Source: Methylobacterium cerastii (GTDB lineage: Bacteria; Pseudomonadota; Alphaproteobacteria; Rhizobiales; Beijerinckiaceae). Taken from it: a DNA stretch of 64,000 nt. Shown here piece by piece: positions 34,597-44,330 of the stretch. Position 1 is the stretch's first letter. The number at the start of each line of letters is the position of its first letter. Under the pieces are notes generated by a model. It worked only from the letters and a program-made list of their open reading frames with translations. It was not told the DNA's origin and did not search any database. The stretch covers positions 62,001 to 126,000 of the forward strand of contig NZ_BPQG01000046.1 of assembly GCF_022179125.1 (NCBI RefSeq), in the 5' to 3' direction. The position numbers and the translations under genes are program-made.

Positions 34597-37500
34597 GTGT
34601 GCGAATCAAACGTGACACAACGCACTGACATCGCGATCGTCGGTCGCGCCTGCCGGCTTCCCGGCGCACCGAGCGTCGACGGACTCTGGCAGTTGCTCAC
34701 GGAGGCGCGCTGCGCCGTCGGTCGCATCCCCGGCGACCGCTGGTCGCTCGACCGGTTCGGGCACCCGCGGGCGCAGGAGCGCGGCAAGAGCTACACCTGG
34801 GCCGCGGGCGTGCTCGACGACATCTGGTCGTTCGACCCGGCGGTGTTCGGCATCTCGCCGCGCGAGGCCGAGCAGATGGACCCGCAGCAGCGGCTCCTGC
34901 TCGAGCTGACCTGGGAGGCGCTGGAAGACGCGGGCATGCGGCCCTCGAACGTCGCCGGCAACCCGATCGGCGTGTTCGTCGGCGCCTCGTCGCTCGATTA
35001 CGGCAACCTTCGCATCCTCGACGTTCCGTCGGGCGACGCCTACGCCGCCACCGGCAACACGCTCTCGATCCTGTCGAACCGGATCTCGTACATCTTCGAC
35101 CTCAAGGGGCCGAGCTTCACCGTCGACACCGCGTGCTCGTCCTCGCTCGTGGCCCTCGACAACGCGGTGGCCGCGATCCGTTCGGGCCGCGTCGACACGG
35201 CGATCGTGGCCGGCGTCAACCTGCTCGCGAGCCCGTTCAACTTCATCTGCTTCTCCAACGCGCAGATGCTGTCGCGCACCGGGCTGTGCCAGGCCTTCTC
35301 GGCCTCCGCCGACGGCTACGTCCGCTCGGAGGGCGGCGTGGTGCTCGTGCTGCAGTCGGCGGAAGCCGCGCGACGCGGCGGCTCGACCGTCCGCGGCGTG
35401 ATCGCCGCCACCGGCGTCAACTCGGACGGGCGAACCACCGGCATCTCGCTGCCCTCGGGCTACGCGCAGGGCGCGCTGCTGGAGCAGGTCTACCGCGAGG
35501 CCGAGATCGACCTCGACGACGTGGCGTTCATGGAAGCGCACGGCACGGGCACGCCGGTGGGCGACCCGATCGAGGCCTCCGCCATCGGCGGCAAGATCGG
35601 CAAGGGCCGCAAGAGCCCGCTGCCGATCGGCTCGATCAAGACCAATATCGGCCACACCGAGCCGACCTCCGGCCTCGCCGGCCTGCTCAAGGCGAGTCTT
35701 GCGCTCGAGCACGACCTCGTGCCGCCCTCGCTGCATTCGGCCGAGCTCAACCCCGACATCCCGTTCGCCGAGATGAACCTGCACGTGGTGCAGACCGGGT
35801 TGGCGATCCCGCGCGGCGCGCGCCAGCGCTTCGCCGGCGTGAACTCCTTCGGCTTCGGCGGCACCAACGCCCACATCGTGCTGACCGATCCGGCCCCGGT
35901 CGCCGCGGCGGCCTCCGCGGCCCGCGCGCCCGAGATCCTGCTGCTGTCGGCCCAGAGCCGCGCCGCCCTCAACGAACTCGCCCTCGACTACGCCGAGCGC
36001 TTCGACGGTGTCGACGCCGCCGAGGCCGCCCGGATCGCGGCCGGCGCCGCACACCGTCGCGAGCGCCTGGCGTCCCGCCTTGCGATCACGCTGGACGGCA
36101 AGGCCGACATCGCCGGCGAGCTCCGCGCCGTCGGCGAGGCCGAGGATTCGGCGGTCGCGCTCACCGGCACCGCGATCGACCGGGCGGCGGACGTCGCCTT
36201 CGTCTATTCCGGCAACGGCAGCCAGTGGGCCGGGATGGGCCGCGAGGCCTATGCCGAGAACGTGGCGTTCCGCGCCGCCTTCGACCGGATCGACGCGCTG
36301 TTCGCGGCGTATTCGAAGTGGTCGCTCAAGGCGGCACTCGACGCCGAAGACCTCGAAGAGCGCCTGGCGCTCACCAGCGTCTCGCAGCCGCTGATCTTCG
36401 CGATCCAGAGCGCCTCGACCACGGCGTTGCGTGCCGCCGGCCTCGCGCCGAAATTCGTGCTCGGCCACAGTGTCGGCGAGATCGCTGCGGCAGAAGCCGC
36501 CGGCATCCTGAGCCTCGAGCAGGCGGTGAAGGTGATCTTCTACCGCAGCCACCATCAGGAGACGACCCGCGGCCAGGGCACCATGGCGGTGCTGCTGATG
36601 CCGGCCGAGGAGGTCGAAGGCTTCCTCAAGGACTACCCGACCCTCGACATCGCCGCCTACAACAGTCCCAAGGCCGTCACCGTCGCCGGGCCGGTCGCCG
36701 CGATCGACGCTGCGCTCAAGGCCCTGTCGCGCAAGCGCCGGCGCGGGCGCAAGCTCGACCTCGACTACGCCTTCCACGGCCGGTTCATGGATCCGACCGA
36801 GAAGCCGCTGCTGCGCGACCTCGCCGGCCTCAAGCCCTCGACCGGCACCACGAAGATGGTCTCGACCGTGACCGGGTCGGTGCTCGACGGGACCCAGTTC
36901 GGCGGAACCTACTGGTGGCGCAACATCCGCGAGCCGGTGCGCTTCTCCGAAGCGGTGCAGGAGGCGACCCGCCAGGGCGCCCGCATCTTCGTCGAGGTCG
37001 GCCCGCGCGCGACGCTGATGTCGCATATCGGCGACGCCATCGAGCCGCTCGGCATCGACAACGCCACCGTCGGCGTCATGCACAAGAAGGCCAGCGGCGG
37101 CGATCCGATCGCCCGCGCGCTGGCGGCCGCCCTGGTCCAGGGCGCCGCCGTGGACGAGCCGACCGTATTCGGCGACGCGCCTTCGGGCGCACTGGACCTG
37201 CCGACCTACCCTTGGCAGCGCCGCCCGTTCCGCCTCGGCGACACCACTGAAAGCCTCGGCTCCGCGACGGCGCGGGTCTACCATCCGCTGATCGGCTCTC
37301 GCGTCCAGGTCGACGGCCTGGAATGGCACGGCTACGCCGACATCGCGACGATCCCGGAACTCGACGACCACCGCATCGAGGGCCAGGCGATCATGCCGGG
37401 CGCCGGCTTCGTCGAGATGGCGCTGGCCGCCGTCCGCGAGGCCCTGCGCAGCGACCACGTCGTGCTCGCCGAGTTCGAGATCCACTCGCCGATGGTGTTC

Positions 37501-40500
37501 GGCGAGGAGGCCTTGCGCGAGGTCGCGGTGCGGATGGCCGGCTCCGGCAACGCCGTCCAGGTCCTCAGCCGCCCGCGCCTGACCCCGTCGCCCTGGCAGC
37601 TGCACGCCTCGGCCAAGATCGTCGAGGGCACCTTCGCCCCTCCGGTCCGGCCCAACGTCGAGATGCCGTCCGAGAACGTGCTCACCGGCGACGAGCTCTA
37701 CCTGCGCGCCGAGGCCGCCGGCCTCGGCTTCGGGCCGAGCTTCCGCCAGGTCGCGGCGAGCGCACGCATCGACGACGTCACCATCGTCTCCGACCTCGTC
37801 CCCGCCGAGGCCGACCCGCGCTACGGTCTGGTGCCGGCGCGGCTCGACGCCTGCTTCCACGGCCTGATCCTGCTGTTCGCCGACCTGCTCGGCGAGAACG
37901 CCGGCAAGGCCTACATCCCAGTCCGCTTCGGCGAGGTCCGGCTGCTGCGCCCCGGCGCCTCGATCGCGCGGGCCGTCATCCGGACGCGGCGCTGCAACGA
38001 GCGCTCGATCCTGGCCGACTTCACCATTCTCGACACCGAGGGCGAGGTGGTCGCCACCATCCGCGAGGGTCGTTTCCAGGCCCTGCGCGCCAAGGGCGGC
38101 GGCGACCTCGCGGCCTACGCGATCACGCAAGGGGTGGAGCTGGCCACCGAGCCGACCGCGATCGCGATGGACCGCCGTTCGAGCATCGCCGCGCTGTTGA
38201 AGCCGTCCGCCAAGGTCGCGCGGGCCGCGTCCGGCGCCCCGCTTTCGCCGGGCCACCTCCTGCTCGAGGGCTGGGCGACCTCCCTCGCCTACCGCCTCGC
38301 CTCCGGCCTCAAGCAGGGCACCGCCGTCACCGTCGACGCGCGCGTCCCCGCCGAGATGCGGCCCTGGCTGGTCAACGCCCTCTACGCGCTCGAGAGCAGC
38401 GGCCTAGCCGAGCAGGATGGCGGGCGCTGGCGCCTCGGCGACGGCGACGCCCTGCCGGCGCCGACCGAAATCATGCGCTGGATCGCGGCCGACCATCCCG
38501 AGCTGTCGGCCGAGCTGGTGCTCCTGGCCGACGTCGGCGCCCTGGTCGATCGCCTGCTCGCGGGCACGCTGACCGAGGCCCCGAGCCTGCCGCAGAACGC
38601 GCTCGACGCGTTCACCCTGCGCAGCGCCACCGCTCGCGCTTCCGCCGACGTGGTCGCTGGAATCGCCGAGGCCTGCCGCGACAGGCTGCCGAAGGACCGG
38701 GCGCTCCGCCTGCTGCAGGTCGGCTTCGGTCCGCTATCCGCCCAGGCCGCCGCCTTCGCCGAGACGGCCGAGGCGCGCCTGACCGTGTTCGACACCGATC
38801 GTCGCCTGGCGGAGCGTGCCCGCCTCGCCCTGCCCCGCGGCGTCGCGGTGATCGAGGCGGCCGAGGACCTCCCCGCCGCCGGCTTCGACCTGATCCTGGC
38901 CAGCGGCGCGCTGCACCGCGGCGACCGCGACCTGCCGCAGCGGCTGGCCAACGCGCTTGCCACCGGCGGCCTGCTGCTCGCCGTCGAGCCCGGCGCCTCG
39001 CTGTTCCGCGACCTCGTCTTCGGCCTGATCCCGGGTTGGTTCGAGGCCGGCGTGGGCGACATGCCCGTCGGCCGCCTCGACGACATCCCGGGCTGGCAGC
39101 GCACGCTGAGCGCCACCGGCCTCGTCAGCGTCGCCGTCGATCGCGCGGCCTCCGTCAACGGCGACGACTTGCTGCTCGTCGCCGAGGCTCCGCCCCGCCC
39201 CGGTAAGGCGGCGGCGCAAACCTTCGCCTTCGTCATCGGCTCGGACGACGAGTTCGCCGCCGAGACCGCGTCGTCCCTCGCGACCCTGCTCGTGGCCGCC
39301 GGCGTCCACGTCTCGATCATCCTCGACTCCGAGGCGTCCCTGTTGGAGCTGGAGCGGGAGACCCCGGACACGGTGGTGTTCCTGGCCGGCGCCTTCACCC
39401 GCGGCGGCGACGCGGCCGCCCGGCTGCGCGACCGGTGCCTCAGCCTGAAGCGCTGCACCGAGCATCTCGGCGCGCGCCCGACCAAGCTCTGGGTGGTCTC
39501 CCCCGGCGCGACCCGCGATGCCGGCGGGTCGGCGGCCTCGGTCGAGGCCGGGGTCTGGGCCTTCTCCCGCACGCTCGCCAACGAGATCGCGACGCTCGAC
39601 GTGCGCCGCATCGACCTTGCGCCCGAGATCGGCTCGAAGCGCTCCGCCGAGCGCCTGCGCGACCTGATCCTCTCGGGCACGCCTGAGACCGAGATCGTCC
39701 TCGACGACGACTGCACGCGGGTGATCCGCTTCCGTCCGGGCCACGCCGCCCGGCGGACCGATCCAGAGGCGGTGCCGGCCGAGGCCGCGCGCCTGGAGCG
39801 CAGCAACACCGGCGGCCTCAATGAGATGGTTTGGGGGCCGGCGACCCGTCGCGCTCCGGAGGCCGGCGAGGTCGAGATCGCCGTCGAGGCGACAGGCCTC
39901 AACTTCCGCGATGTGCTCTGGGCGCTGTCGATGCTGCCGGAGGAGATCCTGGAGGACGGCTTCGCCGGACCTCGCCTCGGCCTCGAATGCGCCGGCCGCG
40001 TCGTCGCGGTGGGCGCCGGCGTCAAGGCGTTCAAGGTCGGCGATCCGGTCGTGGCCTTCGCCCAGTCGGGCTTTTCCACCCACATCGTCGTGCCCGAGCT
40101 CGTAGTCGCGCCGGCGCCCGACGGCCTCGATCCGATGGCCGCCGCCACCGTGCCGGTCGCGTTCCTCACTGCCTATTACGGCCTCGTCTCCTGTGCACGC
40201 CTGCGCCGCGGCGAGTGGGTGTTGGTCCATGGCGGAGCCGGCGGCGTCGGCCTAGCCGCGCTTCAGATCGCCAAGCTGAAGGGGGCCCGCGTCATCGCCA
40301 CCGCGGGCTCGCGCGAAAAGCGCGCCCTGGTGAAGGCGCTCGGCGCCGAGCACGTGCTCGATTCGCGATCGCTCGCCTTCGTCGACGACGTCCGGGCGCT
40401 GACCGGCACCGGCGTCGACGTGGTCCTCAACAGCCTGTTCGGCGAGGCGATGGAACGCTCGCTCAACGCGCTGAAGCCGTTCGGCCGCTTCATCGAGCTG

Positions 40501-42033
40501 GGCAAGCGCGACTACGTCGCCAACACCCATATCGGCCTGCGCCCTTTCCGCCGGAACCTCAGCTACTTCGGCGTCGACCTGGACCAGGTGCTCCAGCACC
40601 AGGGCGAGGACGGCGCGCGGATGTTCCGCGAGGTGATGGCTCTGTTTAACGACGGCGGCCTCAAGCCCCTGCCCTATCAGCCGTTCACCGCGGACGAGAC
40701 CTCGGATGCGTTCCGGCTGATGCAGCAATCGGGTCACGTCGGTAAGATCGTGATCGCGCCGCCCAAGCCCGGCCGGGTGCTCGCCGCGCGCAGCACGCCC
40801 TTCGTGGCCACGACTGACGGCGTCCACCTGATCACCGGCGGCCTCGGCGGCTTCGGCGGCGAGGCGGCGCGCTGGCTTGCCGACCGCGGCGCCAGGAACC
40901 TGCTCCTCGTCGGCCGCAAGGGCGCGGAGACGGAGGAGGCCAAGGCGGTCGTCGCGGATCTCACCGCCCGCGGCATCACCGTCGAGGCGACGCCGTGCGA
41001 CATCACCGACCGCGTTGCGGTGGACGCGCTGCTCGCCGGCGTCGAGGCGTCCGGCCGCAAGCTCGCCGGCGTGATCCACGCCGCCGCCGTGCTGCAGGAC
41101 GGTCTCATCGCCAACCTCGACGCCGCCGGCCTCGACGCCGTGATCGGCCCCAAGGTCGTCGGCGCGCAGAACCTCGACGCGGCGACCCGTGAGCGCGCGC
41201 TCGACTACTTCGTGGTGTTCTCCTCGGCCACCACCTTCATCGGCAACCCGGGCCAGGGCGCCTACGTCGCCGCCAACGGCTTCATGGAAGGGCTGGCCCG
41301 CCAGCGCCGCCGCCGCGGGTTGCCGGCGCTGGCCGTCGCCTGGGGTGCCATCGGCGACGTCGGCATGCTCGCCCGCAACAAGGCGGTGATGGAAGGCCTC
41401 GCCGGCCGCGTCGGCGTCACGCCGATGGAGGCCCGCCGCTGCCTCGACCTGATGGCCGACGCGCTCGGCGCCCAGGGCTCGACGCCCGACGACGCGGTGT
41501 TGGCCATCGCCTCGATGCACTGGGGCAAGACGCGCGAGCGCCTCGCGACCATGCGCTCGCCGAGCTACGACGACCTCGGCTCCGACCAGCAGATGGAAGC
41601 CGGCGCGGTGGCCGCGATCAGCATCGGCACGCTGCTCAAGGGCGGCGACGTCGACGCGGTGCGCAAGACGGTGTCCGACGCGATCGTCGAGGACATCGCC
41701 CGGATCCTGCGCCTGCCCAAGGATGACATCAGCCGCGTGCGGCAGCTCTCGGAGATCGGCCTCGACTCCCTGATGGGCGTCGAGCTCGGCGCGAGCCTGC
41801 AGGAGCGCTTCGGCCTCGATTCGCCGCCCGCGGGCCTCTCGTCGGGGATGACCGTGAACGAGTTGTCGGAGTCCTTAATTCAGGCGGTTTCCGCGCCGAT
41901 GGACGAGGCTGCCGGCGTTGCCTTGAGCCTCGCCTCCAGGCACGTCGGCAGCGAGGTCGACGCGGCGGTGCTTCAGCCGTTCCAGGACCTCGTCGAGAAA
42001 AAGAGCCTCGAGAGTAAAGAGATCCTGTCATGA
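34597..42033 (+). CDS. Single-module reducing type I polyketide synthase
   Basis: 2478 aa with a full reducing module. KS (about 8-430): Cys180 in DTACSSSL, His315 in EAHGTG, His353 in NIGHTE. AT (~530-850): Ser625 in GHSVGE; YAFH at 724-727 suggests malonyl-CoA. DH (~885-1170): His925 in HRIEGQAIMP, Asp1084. Residues ~1350-1510 look like a degenerate C-methyltransferase (VGFGP replaces the glycine-rich SAM motif). A structural KR half (~1550-1720) precedes ER (~1740-2060, HGGAGGVGLAAL). KR (~2065-2300): TGGLGGFGG, Tyr2223, Asn2227. ACP (~2345-2425): Ser2391 in GLDSLMG. No thioesterase or loading domain, so it probably works iteratively. GTG at 34597; GTG at 34612 is possible. Its stop overlaps the next start by 4 bp. 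Confidence 0.95.
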   Translation: MCESNVTQRTDIAIVGRACRLPGAPSVDGLWQLLTEARCAVGRIPGDRWSLDRFGHPRAQERGKSYTWAAGVLDDIWSFDPAVFGISPREAEQMDPQQRLLLELTWEALEDAGMRPSNVAGNPIGVFVGASSLDYGNLRILDVPSGDAYAATGNTLSILSNRISYIFDLKGPSFTVDTACSSSLVALDNAVAAIRSGRVDTAIVAGVNLLASPFNFICFSNAQMLSRTGLCQAFSASADGYVRSEGGVVLVLQSAEAARRGGSTVRGVIAATGVNSDGRTTGISLPSGYAQGALLEQVYREAEIDLDDVAFMEAHGTGTPVGDPIEASAIGGKIGKGRKSPLPIGSIKTNIGHTEPTSGLAGLLKASLALEHDLVPPSLHSAELNPDIPFAEMNLHVVQTGLAIPRGARQRFAGVNSFGFGGTNAHIVLTDPAPVAAAASAARAPEILLLSAQSRAALNELALDYAERFDGVDAAEAARIAAGAAHRRERLASRLAITLDGKADIAGELRAVGEAEDSAVALTGTAIDRAADVAFVYSGNGSQWAGMGREAYAENVAFRAAFDRIDALFAAYSKWSLKAALDAEDLEERLALTSVSQPLIFAIQSASTTALRAAGLAPKFVLGHSVGEIAAAEAAGILSLEQAVKVIFYRSHHQETTRGQGTMAVLLMPAEEVEGFLKDYPTLDIAAYNSPKAVTVAGPVAAIDAALKALSRKRRRGRKLDLDYAFHGRFMDPTEKPLLRDLAGLKPSTGTTKMVSTVTGSVLDGTQFGGTYWWRNIREPVRFSEAVQEATRQGARIFVEVGPRATLMSHIGDAIEPLGIDNATVGVMHKKASGGDPIARALAAALVQGAAVDEPTVFGDAPSGALDLPTYPWQRRPFRLGDTTESLGSATARVYHPLIGSRVQVDGLEWHGYADIATIPELDDHRIEGQAIMPGAGFVEMALAAVREALRSDHVVLAEFEIHSPMVFGEEALREVAVRMAGSGNAVQVLSRPRLTPSPWQLHASAKIVEGTFAPPVRPNVEMPSENVLTGDELYLRAEAAGLGFGPSFRQVAASARIDDVTIVSDLVPAEADPRYGLVPARLDACFHGLILLFADLLGENAGKAYIPVRFGEVRLLRPGASIARAVIRTRRCNERSILADFTILDTEGEVVATIREGRFQALRAKGGGDLAAYAITQGVELATEPTAIAMDRRSSIAALLKPSAKVARAASGAPLSPGHLLLEGWATSLAYRLASGLKQGTAVTVDARVPAEMRPWLVNALYALESSGLAEQDGGRWRLGDGDALPAPTEIMRWIAADHPELSAELVLLADVGALVDRLLAGTLTEAPSLPQNALDAFTLRSATARASADVVAGIAEACRDRLPKDRALRLLQVGFGPLSAQAAAFAETAEARLTVFDTDRRLAERARLALPRGVAVIEAAEDLPAAGFDLILASGALHRGDRDLPQRLANALATGGLLLAVEPGASLFRDLVFGLIPGWFEAGVGDMPVGRLDDIPGWQRTLSATGLVSVAVDRAASVNGDDLLLVAEAPPRPGKAAAQTFAFVIGSDDEFAAETASSLATLLVAAGVHVSIILDSEASLLELERETPDTVVFLAGAFTRGGDAAARLRDRCLSLKRCTEHLGARPTKLWVVSPGATRDAGGSAASVEAGVWAFSRTLANEIATLDVRRIDLAPEIGSKRSAERLRDLILSGTPETEIVLDDDCTRVIRFRPGHAARRTDPEAVPAEAARLERSNTGGLNEMVWGPATRRAPEAGEVEIAVEATGLNFRDVLWALSMLPEEILEDGFAGPRLGLECAGRVVAVGAGVKAFKVGDPVVAFAQSGFSTHIVVPELVVAPAPDGLDPMAAATVPVAFLTAYYGLVSCARLRRGEWVLVHGGAGGVGLAALQIAKLKGARVIATAGSREKRALVKALGAEHVLDSRSLAFVDDVRALTGTGVDVVLNSLFGEAMERSLNALKPFGRFIELGKRDYVANTHIGLRPFRRNLSYFGVDLDQVLQHQGEDGARMFREVMALFNDGGLKPLPYQPFTADETSDAFRLMQQSGHVGKIVIAPPKPGRVLAARSTPFVATTDGVHLITGGLGGFGGEAARWLADRGARNLLLVGRKGAETEEAKAVVADLTARGITVEATPCDITDRVAVDALLAGVEASGRKLAGVIHAAAVLQDGLIANLDAAGLDAVIGPKVVGAQNLDAATRERALDYFVVFSSATTFIGNPGQGAYVAANGFMEGLARQRRRRGLPALAVAWGAIGDVGMLARNKAVMEGLAGRVGVTPMEARRCLDLMADALGAQGSTPDDAVLAIASMHWGKTRERLATMRSPSYDDLGSDQQMEAGAVAAISIGTLLKGGDVDAVRKTVSDAIVEDIARILRLPKDDISRVRQLSEIGLDSLMGVELGASLQERFGLDSPPAGLSSGMTVNELSESLIQAVSAPMDEAAGVALSLASRHVGSEVDAAVLQPFQDLVEKKSLESKEILS

Positions 42034-43397
42034 CCCAATCGCCACGGCCGGACGGTGGGCGCGCCGCGCTCGCGGGCTTCGTGACGAACCGGCTCGGGCG
42101 CAACGCGCCCCGGCCGACGGCCCTGCGCGCGCCCGAGAAGGGCGGCGACCCGTCGGTGCAGGATTTCGCGAGCCTTCCGGGCTATCGCGAGCTGCGCCTG
42201 CAGCGCTCAGCCGCCGAGCTGATCGGCCTCGACAACCCGTTCTTCCACGTCCACGAGACCAAGGCCGGCGCGACCACGCGCATCGCCGGCCGGTCCTTCG
42301 TCAACTTTTCCTCCTACGACTATCTCGGGCTGAACGGACACCCGCGCATCTCGGATGCGGCGCGCGAGGCGATCACCCAGTTCGGCACCTCGTCGTCGGC
42401 GAGCCGCGTCGTCGCTGGTGAGCGGCCGGGCCATATCAGCCTGGAGAAGGCGCTCGCTGCGCATTACCAGACCGAAGCCTGCGTCGTGATGGTGAGCGGG
42501 CACGCGACCAACGTCACGACCATCGGGGCCTTGCTCGAAGCCGGCGACGTGATCTTCCACGACGCCCTGATCCACAACAGCATCGTCACCGGCGCGCAGC
42601 TGTCGGGCGCCCAGCGCCGCTCCTTCGCCCACAACGACCTCGACGCGCTGGAGAGCCTGCTGCAGGCGACGCGGCACGAGCACCGCCGCGCCCTGATCGT
42701 GATCGAGGGCCTCTACAGCATGGACGGCGACGCGCCGGACCTCGCCGGCTTCATCGCCCTCAAGGAGCGCTACAACGCCTGGCTGATGGTCGACGACGCC
42801 CACGGGCTCGGCGTGCTCGGGCGCAGCGGCGCCGGGCTGTTCGAGCATGCCGGCATCGACCCCAAGCGGGTCGACATCTGGATGGGCACCTTCTCGAAGA
42901 CGCTCTCTGCCTGCGGCGGCTACGTCTGCGGCGCCTCCACCCTCATCGAATACCTGAAGTGCACCGCCGGCGGCTTCGTCTACAGCGTCGGCATGTCTCC
43001 GCCGCTCGCCGCCGCCGCGGAGGCTGCCCTCGAAGTGATGCACGAGGAGCCGGACCGGGTGGAGCGTTTGCGCCAGAACGGCGCGCTGTTCCTCGCCTGC
43101 GCCAAGAAGCGCGGGCTCGACACCGGCACCAGCATGGGCCTCGCGGTGATCCCGGTGATCGTCGGCGATTCGCTGAAGTCGGTGACCCTGTCCGACCGCC
43201 TGTACAAGCGCGGCATCAACGTGCAGCCGATCATCCATCCGGCGGTGCCCGAGCGCGCTTCGCGCCTGCGCTTCTTCATGACCTCGGAGCACACCCCCGA
43301 GCAGATCCGCGAGACGGTGGCCGCGGTTGCCGAAGAACTCGCGGCCATCGAGAAGGGCGGCTCGCTGATCGAGCAGCTTCTGGCCAAGCGCAGCTGA
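42030..43397 (+). CDS. Alpha-oxoamine synthase (AONS/SPT-like PLP enzyme)
   Basis: 455-aa fold-type I PLP enzyme that decarboxylatively condenses an amino acid with an acyl thioester. The core runs from FVNFSSYDYLGLNGHP (~90-105) through SGHATNVTTIGALLEAGD, HDALIHNSI, IEGLYSMDGD, VDDAHGLG (Asp/His ~255-258) to the Schiff-base Lys290 in TFSKTLSACGG. A roughly 85-residue N-terminal extension is absent from BioF and Kbl. It overlaps the PKS stop (ATGA), so the PKS ACP product is its likely acyl donor. BioF or Kbl roles are unlikely in this context. Amino-acid specificity cannot be read from sequence. Confidence 0.93.
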   Translation: MTQSPRPDGGRAALAGFVTNRLGRNAPRPTALRAPEKGGDPSVQDFASLPGYRELRLQRSAAELIGLDNPFFHVHETKAGATTRIAGRSFVNFSSYDYLGLNGHPRISDAAREAITQFGTSSSASRVVAGERPGHISLEKALAAHYQTEACVVMVSGHATNVTTIGALLEAGDVIFHDALIHNSIVTGAQLSGAQRRSFAHNDLDALESLLQATRHEHRRALIVIEGLYSMDGDAPDLAGFIALKERYNAWLMVDDAHGLGVLGRSGAGLFEHAGIDPKRVDIWMGTFSKTLSACGGYVCGASTLIEYLKCTAGGFVYSVGMSPPLAAAAEAALEVMHEEPDRVERLRQNGALFLACAKKRGLDTGTSMGLAVIPVIVGDSLKSVTLSDRLYKRGINVQPIIHPAVPERASRLRFFMTSEHTPEQIRETVAAVAEELAAIEKGGSLIEQLLAKRS

Positions 43398-43420
43398 CGA
43401 TCCACGAGATAAGATGTTCG

Positions 43421-43456
43421 GAACGCCCGGGTCTCGAGCCCGGGCGTTCTGCGTTT
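43421..43456 (+). terminator. Terminator of the PKS-AOS operon
   Basis: Perfect 11-bp stem GAACGCCCGGG (43421-43431) with CCCGGGCGTTC (43439-43449), followed by TGCGTTTC. It lies 24 bp after the AOS stop and marks the end of the two-gene operon. Confidence 0.8.
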
Positions 43457-43664
43457 CAGCAGGGAATTCCAGAGACGCGACCTGCATTTTGCCAATCCAG
43501 ACCTTTGGTTTGCAAGACACCCGTAGGTTGAGCGCAGAACACTGCTTCCAGCCGATTTAAGACCCGCGGTCGGTCCCTAGCCTGATCTATCTCAGGATTT
43601 TGTGCTTAACGGTCCTTTAACCACGTCCTGCGACCTTGGTGGTGTCTTCCAGGGACCGCCGACC

Positions 43665-43874
43665 ATGCTGCACTCCGATCCGCTCCTCACCCGCCCCACC
43701 CTCGTCCACACTGGGCTGCTCGCCCAGGCGGTGGATGGCCTGAAGCGCAGCGCCACGTCTCCCGTCGACATGTGGCGCCTGCTGACCGAGAACTACATCG
43801 TCGACCTCGACGCGGTCGCCGCCTTGATGCCGGTGTCCGAGCCCGAGCCTGTCTGGCTCTCCGCCCGGGACTGA
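43665..43874 (+). CDS. Small hypothetical protein (69 aa)
   Basis: MLHSDPLLTRPTLVHTGLLA then a helix (QAVDGLKRSATSPVDMWRLL) and LDAVAALMPVSEPEPVWLS. ATG at 43665 has an AGGGA about 9 bases upstream. It lies after the PKS-operon terminator, so it is probably a separate unit. Unknown family. Confidence 0.55.
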   Translation: MLHSDPLLTRPTLVHTGLLAQAVDGLKRSATSPVDMWRLLTENYIVDLDAVAALMPVSEPEPVWLSARD

Positions 43875-44077
43875 TGCGGCAAGGTCACAGCCACGATCGA
43901 TGCTGTCGATCTGGCACGGCCCCTGCAAAGACACCGTCGCGACCAAGCCCAACGTCGGCAAGCCGAAGCTCATCAAGAGAAACGTCGTCACGAGGAACGC
44001 CCGGACAAGAAACACGCGGTGGCTCGAACGCCCGAGCACCCCGCGGACCTGTCGATCACTCGAACTCGAGGTCCGTC

Positions 44078-44323
44078 ATGTCCGACCTGTTGTCCGTTGC
44101 CCTCGTCTGCGCCGGCACGCTCCTGGCGCAGGATTGCTCCCGCGAGACCGCGCTCGACGTCATCGTCTCGCCGGCGCGCACCCCGATGGAATGCGTCATG
44201 CACGCGCAGACCATGGCCGCCGCGGCCGGTCTGCCCGGCGGCGACCACCGCTATCTCAAGATCTCCTGCGAGCACCGCCGCACCGAGGGCGAACCCGTGT
44301 TCGTCGCGCGGCGGTCGTCCTGA
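44078..44323 (+). CDS. Small hypothetical protein (81 aa)
   Basis: MSDLLSVALVCAGTLLAQDC then RETALDVIVSPARTPMECVMHAQTMAAA and a C-terminal YLKISCEHRRTEGEP. Three to four conserved-looking Cys and a helical front, similar to other short Methylobacterium proteins near MOSC genes. Ends 7 bp from the convergent MOSC gene. No assigned function. Confidence 0.6.
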   Translation: MSDLLSVALVCAGTLLAQDCSRETALDVIVSPARTPMECVMHAQTMAAAAGLPGGDHRYLKISCEHRRTEGEPVFVARRSS

Positions 44324-44330
44324 TCCCGCC

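Noticed and set aside
34606-38256. 1216-aa minus-strand frame
   Set aside because: Antisense to the PKS; Arg/Gly/Val-rich, high-GC shadow.
34597-42033. Heterocyst-glycolipid-type (HglE) or modular macrolide PKS
   Set aside because: Single module, no partner modules, no thioesterase, followed directly by an oxoamine synthase; a free fatty product is less likely than amino-acid capture.
42030-43397. Biotin (bioF) or threonine (kbl) assignment of the PLP enzyme
   Set aside because: Overlap with the PKS, a long N-terminal extension and absence of other bio or tdh genes argue against both.
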